Source: a virus. From it: 34,735 bases of DNA. The position numbers were made by a program, and so were the translations under genes. Positions 24,572 to 31,382 of the stretch are shown here, in pieces; within the stretch, counting starts at the first letter, position 1, and every line of letters begins with the position of its first letter. The notes beneath the pieces are model-generated. The model was given only the letters and a program-made list of their open reading frames with translations. It ran no database searches and was not told the origin of the DNA. The stretch spans positions 1 through 34,735 of IMG/VR virus record IMGVR_UViG_3300040771_000154; one strand, 5' to 3'.

Positions 24572-24838
24572 TTATAGTCTTTTAAATTCTATTTCATTGT
24601 TTAATTTTTTATACATTGTTTTTTTACAGAAATTATTTTGATTCAAACATTCTTTAACACTTTCATAAATAAACCCATCTGATAGCCTAATTACTTTTAT
24701 TTTAAATCTATTCTCTGGAATGTTTAGCCTTTGATTGAAATATAAGTTATCTTCCTTAGTCCATACTGATTTATCCCATAAATAACAGTCTGGGTATTTA
24801 ATCATTTTTTCACGTATTATGTTAGGTTTTGGCTTCAT
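24572..24838 (-). CDS. Hypothetical protein with a NUMOD1-like segment
   Basis: This is an 88-residue basic protein. The C-terminal half, VIRLSDGFIYESVKECLNQNNFCKKTMYKKLNNE, has the DGxxYxSxxE...S...L layout of NUMOD1 helix-turn-helix modules that accompany homing endonucleases. No endonuclease domain is present. It could be a stand-alone DNA binder or the remains of a homing endonuclease gene. It is the last gene before the terminator at 24532..24562 and overlaps the membrane protein gene start by 4 bases. Confidence 0.5.
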   Translation of the reverse strand: MKPKPNIIREKMIKYPDCYLWDKSVWTKEDNLYFNQRLNIPENRFKIKVIRLSDGFIYESVKECLNQNNFCKKTMYKKLNNEIEFKRL

Positions 24839-25038
24839 CTTTTAGTAAAATATCTTCTTATAAAATAACCTCTTAAAATACTAGATACAAAAAACACAAA
24901 TGTTATAATTAAATTCTGTTTAAAGGTAACAGGAATATCCATTAAAGGGTACAGAATTAATTGAATTAATATCGATGTCACTAAGCCTATTAACGTTTGT
25001 GTTATCGATTCGAGTAACGAGAGTTTTTTTGATTGCAT
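24835..25038 (-). CDS. DUF7220-like small membrane protein
   Basis: The 67 residues contain two membrane helices (about 11-30 and 40-56) with a short loop (YPLMDIPVTFKQN) and a basic C-terminus (RGYFIRRYFTKR). The layout SLLESITQTLIG...YPLMDIPV matches a family of small integral membrane proteins (DUF7220) seen in many phages of Gram-negative bacteria. The role is unknown. It lies 18 bases after dut. Confidence 0.7.
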   Translation of the reverse strand: MQSKKLSLLESITQTLIGLVTSILIQLILYPLMDIPVTFKQNLIITFVFFVSSILRGYFIRRYFTKR

Positions 25039-25056
25039 AATTATTTTTTTTATGAA

Positions 25057-25473
25057 TTATTTTCCGCTTGATCCATAACCGCCTAAAGCTCTTTCGCTAT
25101 CTGATAATTCATCAGTTAGTTCAAACTCGATTTGTGGGTAAGGTAAAATTAATATTTGCGCAGCACGGTTACCAACTTTATATTTTTGAGAAGAAGTCCC
25201 AATCATTACCGCTGATAATTCGCCACGATAACCGCTGTCAATAACTCCAACGCAATTAGACAAAATTTGTCTTTGTTTGTAACAACTTGAACGAGGAAAT
25301 ATTAAGCCAACATAACCGAAAGGAATTTCAATTGCTATTCCGAAATTATACTTTATGTGTTCATTATCTAGTATTCCAGTACTTACTACTGTCAAATCCA
25401 TTCCAGCGTCTCCATTTTTAGCATAAATTGGTATTACTGCGTTTTCGTGTAACTTCTTAATTTTTATTTTCAT
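25057..25473 (-). CDS. dut: dUTPase
   Basis: This 138-residue protein carries the five trimeric dUTPase motifs in order: AGMDL at 23-27, PRSSCYK, GVIDSGYRGEL with the catalytic Asp in motif III, RAAQILILP, and the C-terminal RALGGYGSSGK. It converts dUTP to dUMP and diphosphate, which keeps uracil out of phage DNA and supplies dUMP for dTTP. It overlaps the upstream gene by 17 bases in the early operon. Confidence 0.95.
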   Translation of the reverse strand: MKIKIKKLHENAVIPIYAKNGDAGMDLTVVSTGILDNEHIKYNFGIAIEIPFGYVGLIFPRSSCYKQRQILSNCVGVIDSGYRGELSAVMIGTSSQKYKVGNRAAQILILPYPQIEFELTDELSDSERALGGYGSSGK

Positions 25474-25822
25474 ATTCTTTTTTATAAAGTTCTAATAAGT
25501 AAATTGTTTTGTCAATATCTTCAATAAAATTAGCTTTTTTTCTGCAACGCATAACACGTTTAATAATATCAAATTCGTACGTATTAAGCTGTTTATCTTC
25601 GCAAAACTGGTAAAGCGATCCTTTGCTATTGTCGTAGTTTTTTTGAGTCGTTAAATCGGGTTCTTTATCATTCCATTCTGCCCAAAAATCAATACCTTCT
25701 TTTGTGTCTCCCCAAACAAAAGCCTTTTCTAAAGAATTTGTATCTTTGTCGCTTGTAACTGATTTTCTCTGATACTCTAACGCCTTTTCTTTTATTTCCT
25801 GTGGTAATTCGCTTATTTTCAT
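25457..25822 (-). CDS. DUF3310-like phage protein
   Basis: The 121-residue N-terminal part has KISELPQEIKEKALEYQR and WGDTKEGIDFWAEWND. The C-terminal part, TYEFDIIKRVMRCRKKANFIEDIDKTIYLLELYKKE, follows the DUF3310 pattern of short phage proteins (xxAIKYxxRxxxK...EDxxKxxxYLxxL). That family has been linked to nucleotide metabolism, though its role is unproven. The gene overlaps dut by 17 bases. Confidence 0.6.
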   Translation of the reverse strand: MKISELPQEIKEKALEYQRKSVTSDKDTNSLEKAFVWGDTKEGIDFWAEWNDKEPDLTTQKNYDNSKGSLYQFCEDKQLNTYEFDIIKRVMRCRKKANFIEDIDKTIYLLELYKKEYENKN

Positions 25823-26037
25823 AAATAATTCATTTTAGATTGTAAAGTTATTTCTTGAATTTTTCCAATAAAGTATAAATGTTGGTGTAATAAATCTTCC
25901 TGGTACTTGTCTAAATATAAAGCGTAATTGTTAATTCGCTTTACTTTTGTAGGTATGATTTTAATGCTTTTTATACATCTAGAAATTTCGTTATACATCA
26001 TATCGCATTCTATAGCAATTTGCATTAAAGACTTCAT
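25819..26037 (-). CDS. Hypothetical protein, 72 residues
   Basis: This is a helical, basic protein (LMQIAIECDMMYNEISRCIKSIKIIPTKVKRIN). The arrangement resembles a short helix-turn-helix, but no canonical motif is present. It is joined to both neighbours by 4-base ATGA overlaps, so it is translated as part of the early operon. Confidence 0.5.
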   Translation of the reverse strand: MKSLMQIAIECDMMYNEISRCIKSIKIIPTKVKRINNYALYLDKYQEDLLHQHLYFIGKIQEITLQSKMNYL

Positions 26038-26090
26038 AACGCTAACATTTTAGCTATTTTAATAATAAATTGTTCTATTTTGTTTCTCAT
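26034..26090 (-). CDS. Possible leader peptide, 18 residues
   Basis: The ATG at 26090 gives MRNKIEQFIIKIAKMLAL and a stop overlapping the next ATG (ATGA). It has the same AAAAAATTATG start context as the neighbouring genes and sits just after the hairpin at 26104..26128. It could be a leader peptide that couples translation to that hairpin. It is very short, so certainty is low. Confidence 0.3.
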   Translation of the reverse strand: MRNKIEQFIIKIAKMLAL

Positions 26091-26103
26091 AATTTTTTAT
26101 TTA

Positions 26104-26128
26104 AACCGTCCTAAATTTTAGGACGGTT
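26104..26128. terminator. Perfect 12-bp hairpin between early genes
   Basis: AACCGTCCTAAA pairs perfectly with its complement around a 1-base centre. On the plus strand it is followed by GGTTTTTT, the layout of an intrinsic terminator for antisense transcripts; on the minus strand no T run follows. It lies between the SSB-like gene and the 18-residue ORF. Confidence 0.6.
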
Positions 26129-26140
26129 GGTTTTTTGTTT

Positions 26141-26473
26141 TTAAAAAGGAATATCAGATTCTTCTTCTTCTGAAACAGGTGTGGCATTAAATACCGTTTC
26201 TTTTTGATCCCATATAGTAGTAACTCCTTCGCCTATAAAAATAGTCTCTGCTTTCGCTTCTCTTTCTTCTTTAGTTTGTATTACGCTTGCAAAATGTGAT
26301 TTCTGTAATTTATAACCGCTACCCTCGTGTATTATTTTAGGCTCTTTTACTTCTACAAGTTCAAATCTGACTTCTTGGACTTTCATTTTAATCCCTTCTT
26401 TTGAATCGAACTCTCTTTTTGTTACTAGATTACGTAATTTAGTAGCGTCTAATGTGATTGTTATTTTTGACAT
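26141..26473 (-). CDS. Single-stranded-DNA-binding-protein-like, acidic C-terminal tail
   Basis: This 110-residue protein has a beta-rich body (KITITLDATKLRNL, VQEVRFELVEVKEPKI) and an acidic tail that ends EEESDIPF. The tip DIPF matches the SSB C-terminal peptide (DDDIPF) that recruits replication and repair proteins. The gene lies directly after the YqaJ-type exonuclease, so a partner role in recombination is likely. Whether the body is a true OB fold is not certain from the sequence alone. Confidence 0.65.
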   Translation of the reverse strand: MSKITITLDATKLRNLVTKREFDSKEGIKMKVQEVRFELVEVKEPKIIHEGSGYKLQKSHFASVIQTKEEREAKAETIFIGEGVTTIWDQKETVFNATPVSEEEESDIPF

Positions 26474-26475
26474 AT

Positions 26476-27126
26476 TTAAAATTTTAATTTGTTTAATTCA
26501 ATTGTTATTTGTTCTTTTAATAATTCCCCTTCTTTTTTAGCTATTTCAACCCACTCATTGACAGTTTTTATAATTGGTTTGGCTTTTGTTCCTAAATTAA
26601 TTAAGCTTTCTCTAGTAAGCTCTTTTACAAAAATAGGTTTATAAATGTTTTCGGGTCTGTAGCTACAAAAATAATGTTTTTGTAATTTAGGGTTTATCGT
26701 AAAATAGTGTAAACATTGGTGTATATTGTCGTTTGGAATATCATTTGCTCGAATAGTAGATAAATGTTTTTTTTTTGCAAAACATTTTATTTCTGCTGAT
26801 ATTGTTTCATCTTCACTTATTCCATCTGGAGAAATGCCTAAGTATTCGTTTTCTTCGCATTGCAACCAACCAACCTCTAAAAGTTCAATGCCTAAATATG
26901 CGCTTAATGCTTTTCTTGCTTCTGGCTCTAATTCTGAACCTCTTACCATATCATAAGATTGATAATTTTCTTGTAAGTCAAATTCTTCGCATAGTTCGCT
27001 TAAAACATCTTCTAATAAAGTATCTGATTTTACAAATAAACCTTTTGATAAAGTACCACCTATTTTCCCATATCTTACTTCGTGCCATTCCTCAGAATGT
27101 TGTTCAATATCATTTCTAATTATCAT
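26476..27126 (-). CDS. YqaJ-like recombination exonuclease
   Basis: This 216-residue protein has the YqaJ/lambda-exonuclease PD-(D/E)xK pattern. The first motif is SEEWHEVRYGKIGGT at 11-25 and the second is RGSELEPEAR at 62-71. Catalytic D101 lies in GISPDG and E112-x-K114 in AEIKC. Such exonucleases resect dsDNA 5'-3' for single-strand annealing recombination. The 27123..27656 gene upstream and the SSB-like gene downstream complete a recombination set. The next start overlaps by 4 bases. Confidence 0.9.
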   Translation of the reverse strand: MIIRNDIEQHSEEWHEVRYGKIGGTLSKGLFVKSDTLLEDVLSELCEEFDLQENYQSYDMVRGSELEPEARKALSAYLGIELLEVGWLQCEENEYLGISPDGISEDETISAEIKCFAKKKHLSTIRANDIPNDNIHQCLHYFTINPKLQKHYFCSYRPENIYKPIFVKELTRESLINLGTKAKPIIKTVNEWVEIAKKEGELLKEQITIELNKLKF

Positions 27127-27656
27127 TTTAAAGTAGTTTTAAGTTTTTCTTTTAAAGCAATTACAGTTGGTAAATGCTGTTCGGAAGGAGTTAATATTTT
27201 CCAAGCTATTTGTAAAGCTTCTAAAGAAGTACACATGTTTAAAGCAGAAATTGCAGTAACATCTGAAATAACTTTTTTAACAACAGGCTTAACTTTTATA
27301 CCTCCTGTTACTTTACCCATCATTTTAACGCTAGGATCAAAAAACAAATCTATTTTAATACCTTTCCATTTAGGTAATTTTCTACTTTCTGCTGAACTGC
27401 AATTTAATTCTTGCTTTACAATTTCATTTATTATTTTTCTATTTCCACTATTAGCAACCATATCTTTAACAGGCTCTATAAATGAAATAAAATAACCATC
27501 TGTTTTATTTCCAGAAACATCTACGCCTCTATCATAATAGGCTTCCTTAATTGTTAAAATACAATTTCCTTTTTCCTCCACAATTGCATCTACATCAATC
27601 CCCGCTAAATGCGTTGACTTTCTGTATTTCATACTATCAATATCTAACTCTCTCAT
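27123..27656 (-). CDS. Putative recombination partner of the YqaJ exonuclease
   Basis: This 177-residue protein begins with KYRKSTHLAGIDVDAI, then ILTIKEAYYDRGVDVSGNKTDGYFISFIEP, NRKIINEIVKQ and KWKGIKIDLFFDPSVKMMGKVTGGIKVKP. Similar small phage proteins with a WxGxxIxLFxDxxVxxMG segment are often found next to exonuclease or SSB genes and are thought to bind ssDNA. It overlaps the exonuclease by 4 bases. The annealing or ssDNA-binding role is inferred from the neighbourhood. Confidence 0.5.
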   Translation of the reverse strand: MRELDIDSMKYRKSTHLAGIDVDAIVEEKGNCILTIKEAYYDRGVDVSGNKTDGYFISFIEPVKDMVANSGNRKIINEIVKQELNCSSAESRKLPKWKGIKIDLFFDPSVKMMGKVTGGIKVKPVVKKVISDVTAISALNMCTSLEALQIAWKILTPSEQHLPTVIALKEKLKTTLK

Positions 27657-27662
27657 AATTTT

Positions 27663-27911
27663 CTATTTTAATTTTTCTATTAATCTTCTAACTTTTCCAG
27701 CTAAACCACTATCAACTGATTCTAAACAATAAAGTATATGGTTTGCTTCTTCTATAATATTTCTTTGCATTTCGTTAAATACTTCAACATAACCGTTGTC
27801 GTATGCTTCTGTTAAATTTATAATAGTTTCTACTATTTCAGCATCTACTTCAATCTCGTTTGCAGGATGCATACTGTTGTTCGTTCCTAAATAATTGTCG
27901 TCGTAATTCAT
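27663..27911 (-). CDS. First leftward early gene, hypothetical
   Basis: This 82-residue acidic protein has no recognised motif. It is mostly helical after residue 20 (EIVETIINLTEAYDNGYVEVFNEMQRNIIEEANHIL). It follows the promoter at 27945..27973 by 35 bases and is the first gene of the leftward operon. Early first genes often act on host take-over, but no function is proposed. Confidence 0.55.
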   Translation of the reverse strand: MNYDDNYLGTNNSMHPANEIEVDAEIVETIINLTEAYDNGYVEVFNEMQRNIIEEANHILYCLESVDSGLAGKVRRLIEKLK

Positions 27912-27944
27912 AATAATTTTTATTTAAATGATTAATATTTTTTA

Positions 27945-27973
27945 CAAAGATACATTTGTTTTTGACAAATCAA
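27945..27973 (-). promoter_or_regulatory. Leftward early promoter
   Basis: On the minus strand TATCTTTG (27945..27952) is preceded 18 bases upstream by TTG (27971..27973). It matches the -33/-7 pattern TTTG-N(17-21)-TAnnTTTG and is the only good match upstream of the first leftward gene. Confidence 0.65.
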
Positions 27974-27992
27974 TGTTAAAATTATGTTAAAA
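27954..27992. promoter_or_regulatory. Candidate operator cluster between divergent promoters
   Basis: A perfect inverted repeat, ATTTGT/ACAAAT (27954..27959 and 27965..27970), has a 5-nt spacer. The direct repeat ATGTTAAAA occurs at 27973..27981 and 27984..27992, an 11-base (one-turn) period. Both lie between the two early promoters. They may bind a regulator of both directions; the binding protein is unknown. Confidence 0.4.
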
Positions 27993-28016
27993 AGGAAAAG
28001 TAATGTATAAAAGCGC

Positions 28017-28024
28017 TATCTTTG
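28017..28024 (+). promoter_or_regulatory. Rightward early promoter -7 box
   Basis: TATCTTTG matches TAnnTTTG and lies 22 bases upstream of the ATG at 28047. A TTG -33 element at 19 bases is absent, so the promoter may be weak or activator-dependent. It is the only plausible promoter for the rightward early genes. Confidence 0.5.
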
Positions 28025-28046
28025 ACAAAAAATAAATCACAACAAT

Positions 28047-28340
28047 ATGAACAAAGCATTTACAAAATCAAAAGAAATAGTATTAGATGAAAATTACAAA
28101 ATTATTCCTGATACTGACAATGGTGTTGTTTTAGTTTTTAAAACAAGTAGAGTTAATAAAAAAGATGAAACAGTACCGCACGAGGAATTGTTTTATTACC
28201 CTAGAATTTCACAAGCACTAAAGCATTATGCAGATAAAACAATTAATAATTCTGAGAGTTTAGATGATTGTATTTATAAATCAGAATCAGTTTATAATTT
28301 GATAAAAAGATTAGACCAACAATTTAAACAATTTAATTAG
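28047..28340 (+). CDS. Small conserved early phage protein, hypothetical
   Basis: This 97-residue protein has a beta-rich N-terminal half (IVLDENYKIIPDTDNGVVLVFKTSR) and a helical C-terminal half (SQALKHYADKTINN, SVYNLIKRLDQQF). This pattern is seen in short accessory proteins near Bacteroidota phage regulatory regions. It is the first gene of the rightward early operon, 22 bases after the -7 box. The function is unknown. Confidence 0.5.
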   Translation: MNKAFTKSKEIVLDENYKIIPDTDNGVVLVFKTSRVNKKDETVPHEELFYYPRISQALKHYADKTINNSESLDDCIYKSESVYNLIKRLDQQFKQFN

Positions 28341-28345
28341 TAAAT

Positions 28346-28525
28346 ATGAAAACCAAGAAACACAAAATAGTAAATGGTAAATGGCAAATTAAAAACATTT
28401 ACGACGCTTTACAAGCTAGTTTATTTGATATTTATATAAATACCCATCGTGAATTAGAAACGCCTGCATTAAGGTCTAAAATAACGAAAGAATACAACTA
28501 TAAATTTAATTTTACAAACAGATGA
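28346..28525 (+). CDS. Small basic protein, 59 residues
   Basis: The ATG at 28346 (5 bases after the upstream stop) gives a 59-residue protein beginning MKTKKHKIVNGKWQIKNIYDALQASLFDIY. It is basic and helical. Its stop overlaps the next ATG (ATGA), a clear sign of translational coupling. No motif was recognised. Confidence 0.55.
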   Translation: MKTKKHKIVNGKWQIKNIYDALQASLFDIYINTHRELETPALRSKITKEYNYKFNFTNR

Positions 28526-28809
28526 AAAATTTAAAAATAAAAGAAATTAATTTTTTAAAAGGAGAAGAAAGAGGTTTGACAAAAAATTACCCTTCAAACG
28601 GTTTTTTTATTTCAAGGTTCGAAAACGGAACTAGCGACTTTATTCTTGTTGACAAGAATGCTGAGCGTGTTATTTTTCTTTGTCCAGAAGAAATATTTAA
28701 TTCAATTTCTGAATACGAAGAAGAAACAATAATTTCAGAACCTAATACCGATACCTATAAAGGTGATTTTATTCTTGAATTTGCTAGAATTTTATTAAAC
28801 AGAAAATAA
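28522..28809 (+). CDS. Hypothetical early protein, 95 residues
   Basis: This protein has a conserved-looking beta pattern (GFFISRFENGTSDFILVDKNAERVIFLCPEEIF) and an acidic C-terminus (EEETIISEPNTDTYKGDF). It is translationally coupled to the upstream gene. It lies before the short HTH-like gene. No family was recognised. Confidence 0.5.
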   Translation: MKNLKIKEINFLKGEERGLTKNYPSNGFFISRFENGTSDFILVDKNAERVIFLCPEEIFNSISEYEEETIISEPNTDTYKGDFILEFARILLNRK

Positions 28810-28823
28810 CTAAAAATAAAACA

Positions 28824-29072
28824 ATGATAACAGAACAACTAATACCACTTTTGAAGAATAAAAGAGAAAATTTAAAAGGAACAACACTACCAACGGTTAA
28901 ACTTTGGGAATCTGGTACACGTTCGCCATTATTAAAAAACGTTGACCAAATATGTAAAGCAAACGATTTAAAAGTTTTGGTTTATGATGGTAACTTAGAT
29001 ACTTTGATAAATTTTGCGCATAAAGTCGCTAAAGAACAAGGTATGAAAATGATTCTTAATTTTGAGGCTTAA
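28824..29072 (+). CDS. Degenerate XRE-type helix-turn-helix-like protein
   Basis: The 82 residues contain LPTVKLWESGTRSPLLKNVDQICKANDLKV, which looks like the recognition-helix end of an XRE/Cro domain (VxxWESGxRxP). But only about 16 residues precede it (LLKNKRENLKGTTLPTV), so the usual helix 1 to helix 3 spacing is too short. It could be a deleted or divergent Cro-like regulator. The stop codon TAA is inside the core of the first attC-like element (GCTTAAC at 29067..29073), so the gene is fused to the start of the cassette array. Regulation is inferred from the motif only. Confidence 0.45.
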   Translation: MITEQLIPLLKNKRENLKGTTLPTVKLWESGTRSPLLKNVDQICKANDLKVLVYDGNLDTLINFAHKVAKEQGMKMILNFEA

Positions 29073-29144
29073 CGTCCTGCAGCTACACGATGCTAGTCTA
29101 AGTGCTTAGTAGATTCGGCTGCTGAATTATGTTATGTGTTATAA
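29067..29144 (+). repeat. attC-like element 1 (short class)
   Basis: The left core GCTTAAC (29067..29073) matches canonical RYYYAAC and includes the stop of the HTH-like gene. The right core is GTTATAA (29138..29144). The inner stem GCAGC/GCTGC (29080..29084 and about 29118..29122) is followed by a shorter imperfect stem. The right flank TTATAAGTAGTAC is complementary to the left flank of element 2. Confidence 0.55.
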
Positions 29145-29174
29145 GTAGTACGGGTAATTAAAAAAAATGTAATT

Positions 29175-29351
29175 ATGAAAGAAAAATTTAAAAGTTATTT
29201 AGAAAGATTAAAGTCTTTTAATAAAGCGGAAAATTATAATTATACAGATGACGATTTTGATAAGTATAAAGATTATATTAGAGATTGTTGGCTAAGTAAT
29301 TTAAGCGTACATAAATGCCTTGAATTTATGTATTTTGAAACGGAATCGTAG
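29175..29351 (+). CDS. Cassette 1 gene, hypothetical 58-residue protein
   Basis: The ATG at 29175 is in ATTATG context, 36 bases after the right core of element 1. The product begins MKEKFKSYLERLKSFNKAEN and ends ETES, a charged helical protein. The DNA from 29337 to 29366, which includes its last codons and the left core of element 2, is 26 of 30 bases identical to the end of cassette 7 (32537..32566), so the two cassettes share a common 3' end. The function is unknown. Confidence 0.55.
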   Translation: MKEKFKSYLERLKSFNKAENYNYTDDDFDKYKDYIRDCWLSNLSVHKCLEFMYFETES

Positions 29352-29357
29352 TATTAC

Positions 29358-29494
29358 TTATAATGGATCAGTGATATGAGAGGATTTTCGGAACGGAAAT
29401 CACGAATATTTACTGCCAAAACTAATATTACCCAGTACAAAACAATAAATCAATAATCACAAATGCCGAAAATCGCTCATATCACTTGTTACTG
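29358..29494 (+). repeat. attC-like element 2 (long class)
   Basis: The left core is TTATAAT (29358..29364) and the right core GTTACTG (29488..29494). Two perfect arms form one long stem: CAGTGATATGAG (29369..29380) with CTCATATCACTTG (29476..29488), and GATTTTCGG (29383..29391) with CCGAAAATC (29466..29474). The 74-nt loop contains AGTACAAAA, shared with element 8. A short ORF starting in the loop (ATGCCG) reads through the core and stops 6 bases before the next gene. Confidence 0.75.
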
Positions 29495-29525
29495 GCTGTG
29501 CTTTTTCGGCTCAAAAAATTAAAAA

Positions 29526-29948
29526 ATGGATATTAAAACTATCAAAATTAAAAAAGTGGATACTGAAAAATTAATTGAATTTTTAGCAATCCCATTGAAT
29601 GAGAATGAAAAATTATCAATAGATGTTTTTGGAGTTTTTGAAAACAAATTCGGAATCGATACTGATTGTTGTTTCTGGGAAATAAATCAAGCGTTCTTTA
29701 ATGAAAAAATACAAGATGTAATTGATATTGAATGTAGAATTAAGAAGTATAACGATAAAGGAGGTTATTCAATTAGAATGGATAAAGCTGATTTTGTAAA
29801 AACAATTTCTTTAGAAGATTATTTGAAATTATCTGAAGAAGTTATGCTTGTAGATTTTATAAGATTGGATTATAATCCGAGAATTACAGGCAATCAAAAA
29901 TTATTGATGAAACATATTAGACAAAGTTATGCCGTTCCAACCGCATAG
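29526..29948 (+). CDS. Cassette 2 gene, hypothetical 140-residue protein
   Basis: The ATG at 29526 is 37 bases after the core of element 2. The protein is mixed alpha/beta and acidic (TEKLIEFLAIPLNENEKLSIDVFGVFENKFG) with a C-terminal helix (NQKLLMKHIRQSY). No family was recognised. The stop codon is 1 base before the left core of element 3. The flanks TTACTGGCTGTGC and GCATAGCCAGTAA pair at the cassette ends. Confidence 0.55.
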   Translation: MDIKTIKIKKVDTEKLIEFLAIPLNENEKLSIDVFGVFENKFGIDTDCCFWEINQAFFNEKIQDVIDIECRIKKYNDKGGYSIRMDKADFVKTISLEDYLKLSEEVMLVDFIRLDYNPRITGNQKLLMKHIRQSYAVPTA

Positions 29949-29949
29949 C

Positions 29950-30025
29950 CAGTAACGCCTACCGCTACAGCACGCCGCCTAAGTGGTTGCGTAGGTTCGG
30001 CGGTGGTTTGTAACGGTTGTTATGC
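29950..30025 (+). repeat. attC-like element 3 (short class, VCR-like)
   Basis: The left core is CAGTAAC (29950..29956) and the right core GTTATGC (30019..30025). The inner stem CGCCGCCTA (29973..29981) pairs with TAGG..CGGCG (29992..30002). The outer arm has imperfect pairing of ACCGCTACA with TGTAACGGT. The right part (GGTGGTTTGTAACGGTTGTTATG) is reminiscent of Vibrio cassette repeats. Confidence 0.7.
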
Positions 30026-30074
30026 CTTCGCCTTTTTATTTACAACATATTATTAACTAATAAATTATAAAAAA

Positions 30075-30551
30075 ATGAACAATTATTTATTTAAAAAAAT
30101 AGAACAAGCTCACGGAGCTTATTTTGAAAACTTAACTTTTATTGCAAATGAAGTTTGTCGTGAAAGACAATCAGAATCGTTTGAAGAATTTACTGAATTA
30201 GAACCTGCTGAAATAGCAAAAGTTTTAGGATGGAATGACAAAAAAGAAACCCTATCTCTAATTGAAAGCGAAATAAAAGACAAAAGTTTATCTGGATTAT
30301 TATTGAGATACGATATGACTGGATTTTTAGCACAATGTATGATGCCTGAATGTTCAAATTTTAGATTTGAAGAAGGAAAAGAAAGACCTTGCTCGTGGAG
30401 TGTTCACGGTGGAATTTGCAGAATATTTTGGATTTATGCTGAATCAATAGGCGAGCTAGTTGAAAAGTTAGAGCAAAAAGCAGAGAATTTATTTTTAGAA
30501 GCCGTAAATAAATCAAGGTCAGTTGTAGATTCCAACCAAGCTGACGCATAA
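30075..30551 (+). CDS. Cassette 3 gene, hypothetical 158-residue protein
   Basis: This protein has AHGAYFENLTFIANEVCRERQ and four cysteines, with CMMPECSNFRFEEGKERPCSWSVHGGICRIFW as a Cys-rich centre. It is otherwise helical and acidic. Its TAA stop is inside GCATAAC, the left core of element 4, so the last codons are part of the recombination site. No family was recognised. The start is 55 bases after the element 3 right core. Confidence 0.5.
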   Translation: MNNYLFKKIEQAHGAYFENLTFIANEVCRERQSESFEEFTELEPAEIAKVLGWNDKKETLSLIESEIKDKSLSGLLLRYDMTGFLAQCMMPECSNFRFEEGKERPCSWSVHGGICRIFWIYAESIGELVEKLEQKAENLFLEAVNKSRSVVDSNQADA

Positions 30552-30678
30552 CGGTCGAGTGCTTGGCGAAGAAGCGGAAAAGTACATGCTATTTTTCGAT
30601 TAAGCCTAAATTTTAAAGACACAAAATATATTATAAATTAATAACCGAACCCGCTTTTTTGCCAAACACTTGTTATGG
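30546..30678 (+). repeat. attC-like element 4 (long class)
   Basis: The left core GCATAAC (30546..30552) contains the stop codon of cassette 3. The right core is GTTATGG (30672..30678). The stem AGTGCTTGGC (30558..30567) pairs with GCCAAACACT (30661..30670) with one wobble, and AAGCGG (30572..30577) with CCGCTT (30651..30656). The loop is AT-rich, about 73 nt. Confidence 0.75.
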
Positions 30679-30706
30679 TTAGTGCGGTTCATAAAAACAA
30701 AAAGTG

Positions 30707-31183
30707 ATGAAACAATTAAATCAAATTATCAAAACATTAAGAGAAGAAACGGCTTTTTCATTTACCGAAAAGAAATTAGAAATACTTAGAAGTCAAAAAG
30801 ATTATTCAGAAATGATGAAACAATGTTATAGCGGGAAAGATAATACTACTATTGAAGAATGTGAAGAAAACGCTATTAGAACGTTTGTTTCTGAATATCA
30901 AAAAATGTGTGAGATTTATTCAGGATGGTTGAAAAATGGAAAGGTTTTTATTTTAGATAAAAGAGACCATTTTATTCTTGCACTATACAAAGTTGATGAT
31001 ATTGCACATAAGGCAATTGCACAATACAATCCATTGAATGTAGATTGCATTGAGCAATCAATTTCAAATAAACATTTTTTCGAGCAATTAAATATCCGTT
31101 TTGATATTTCTACAAATGAAGAATTATTAATTAAAGAATGTGATTTGTTAATCAAAAATTCAATTGTTTACCCAGCACCGTAG
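30707..31183 (+). CDS. Cassette 4 gene, hypothetical 158-residue protein
   Basis: An ATG at 30707 is favoured over the adjacent GTG at 30704. The protein is helical and charged (LNQIIKTLREETAFSFTEKKLEILRSQKDY), with a C-terminal part containing NEELLIKECDLLIKNSIV. No family was recognised. The start is 34 bases from the right core of element 4. The flanks TTATGGTTAGTGCGGT and ACCGTAGCATTAACCATAA pair across the cassette. Confidence 0.5.
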   Translation: MKQLNQIIKTLREETAFSFTEKKLEILRSQKDYSEMMKQCYSGKDNTTIEECEENAIRTFVSEYQKMCEIYSGWLKNGKVFILDKRDHFILALYKVDDIAHKAIAQYNPLNVDCIEQSISNKHFFEQLNIRFDISTNEELLIKECDLLIKNSIVYPAP

Positions 31184-31189
31184 CATTAA

Positions 31190-31321
31190 CCATAACGGAA
31201 TGTGGCTTTATTTCAGTTGCAAAATTCGTAACCGATAATTTTCGGCTAATAAAAAACGACTTTCGAAAGATAATTTTGATTTTATCAGATATTTTGCAAT
31301 TGAATAAAACCACTGTTATCG
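31190..31321 (+). repeat. attC-like element 5 (long class, best stem)
   Basis: The left core is CCATAAC (31190..31196) and the right core GTTATCG (31315..31321). The main stem (31202..31225 with 31291..31313) is 23 pairs with one bulged base and two wobble-type differences, reading GTGGCTTTATTTCAGTTGC on the left. The intervening loop is about 65 nt and AT-rich with a few short hairpins. Confidence 0.8.
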
Positions 31322-31382
31322 CTAGTTGCAAGTAGTTCAGAAAAATACTTTAGAAAATAATTTAAATATTTTATAAAAACAC

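Noticed and set aside
26775-27495. Plus-strand open frames (114 and 137 codons) opposite the exonuclease and its partner
   Set aside because: The minus-strand genes there have clear motifs and overlaps. The opposite frames have no recognisable protein character or start signal.
29358-29494. Element 2 and its relatives as intrinsic terminators
   Set aside because: No T run follows the right arm, loops are 40-75 nt, and the right core is always GTTA. A terminator does not explain the flank pairing.
30704-30706. GTG start for the cassette 4 gene
   Set aside because: An ATG follows directly at 30707 and is the more likely start.
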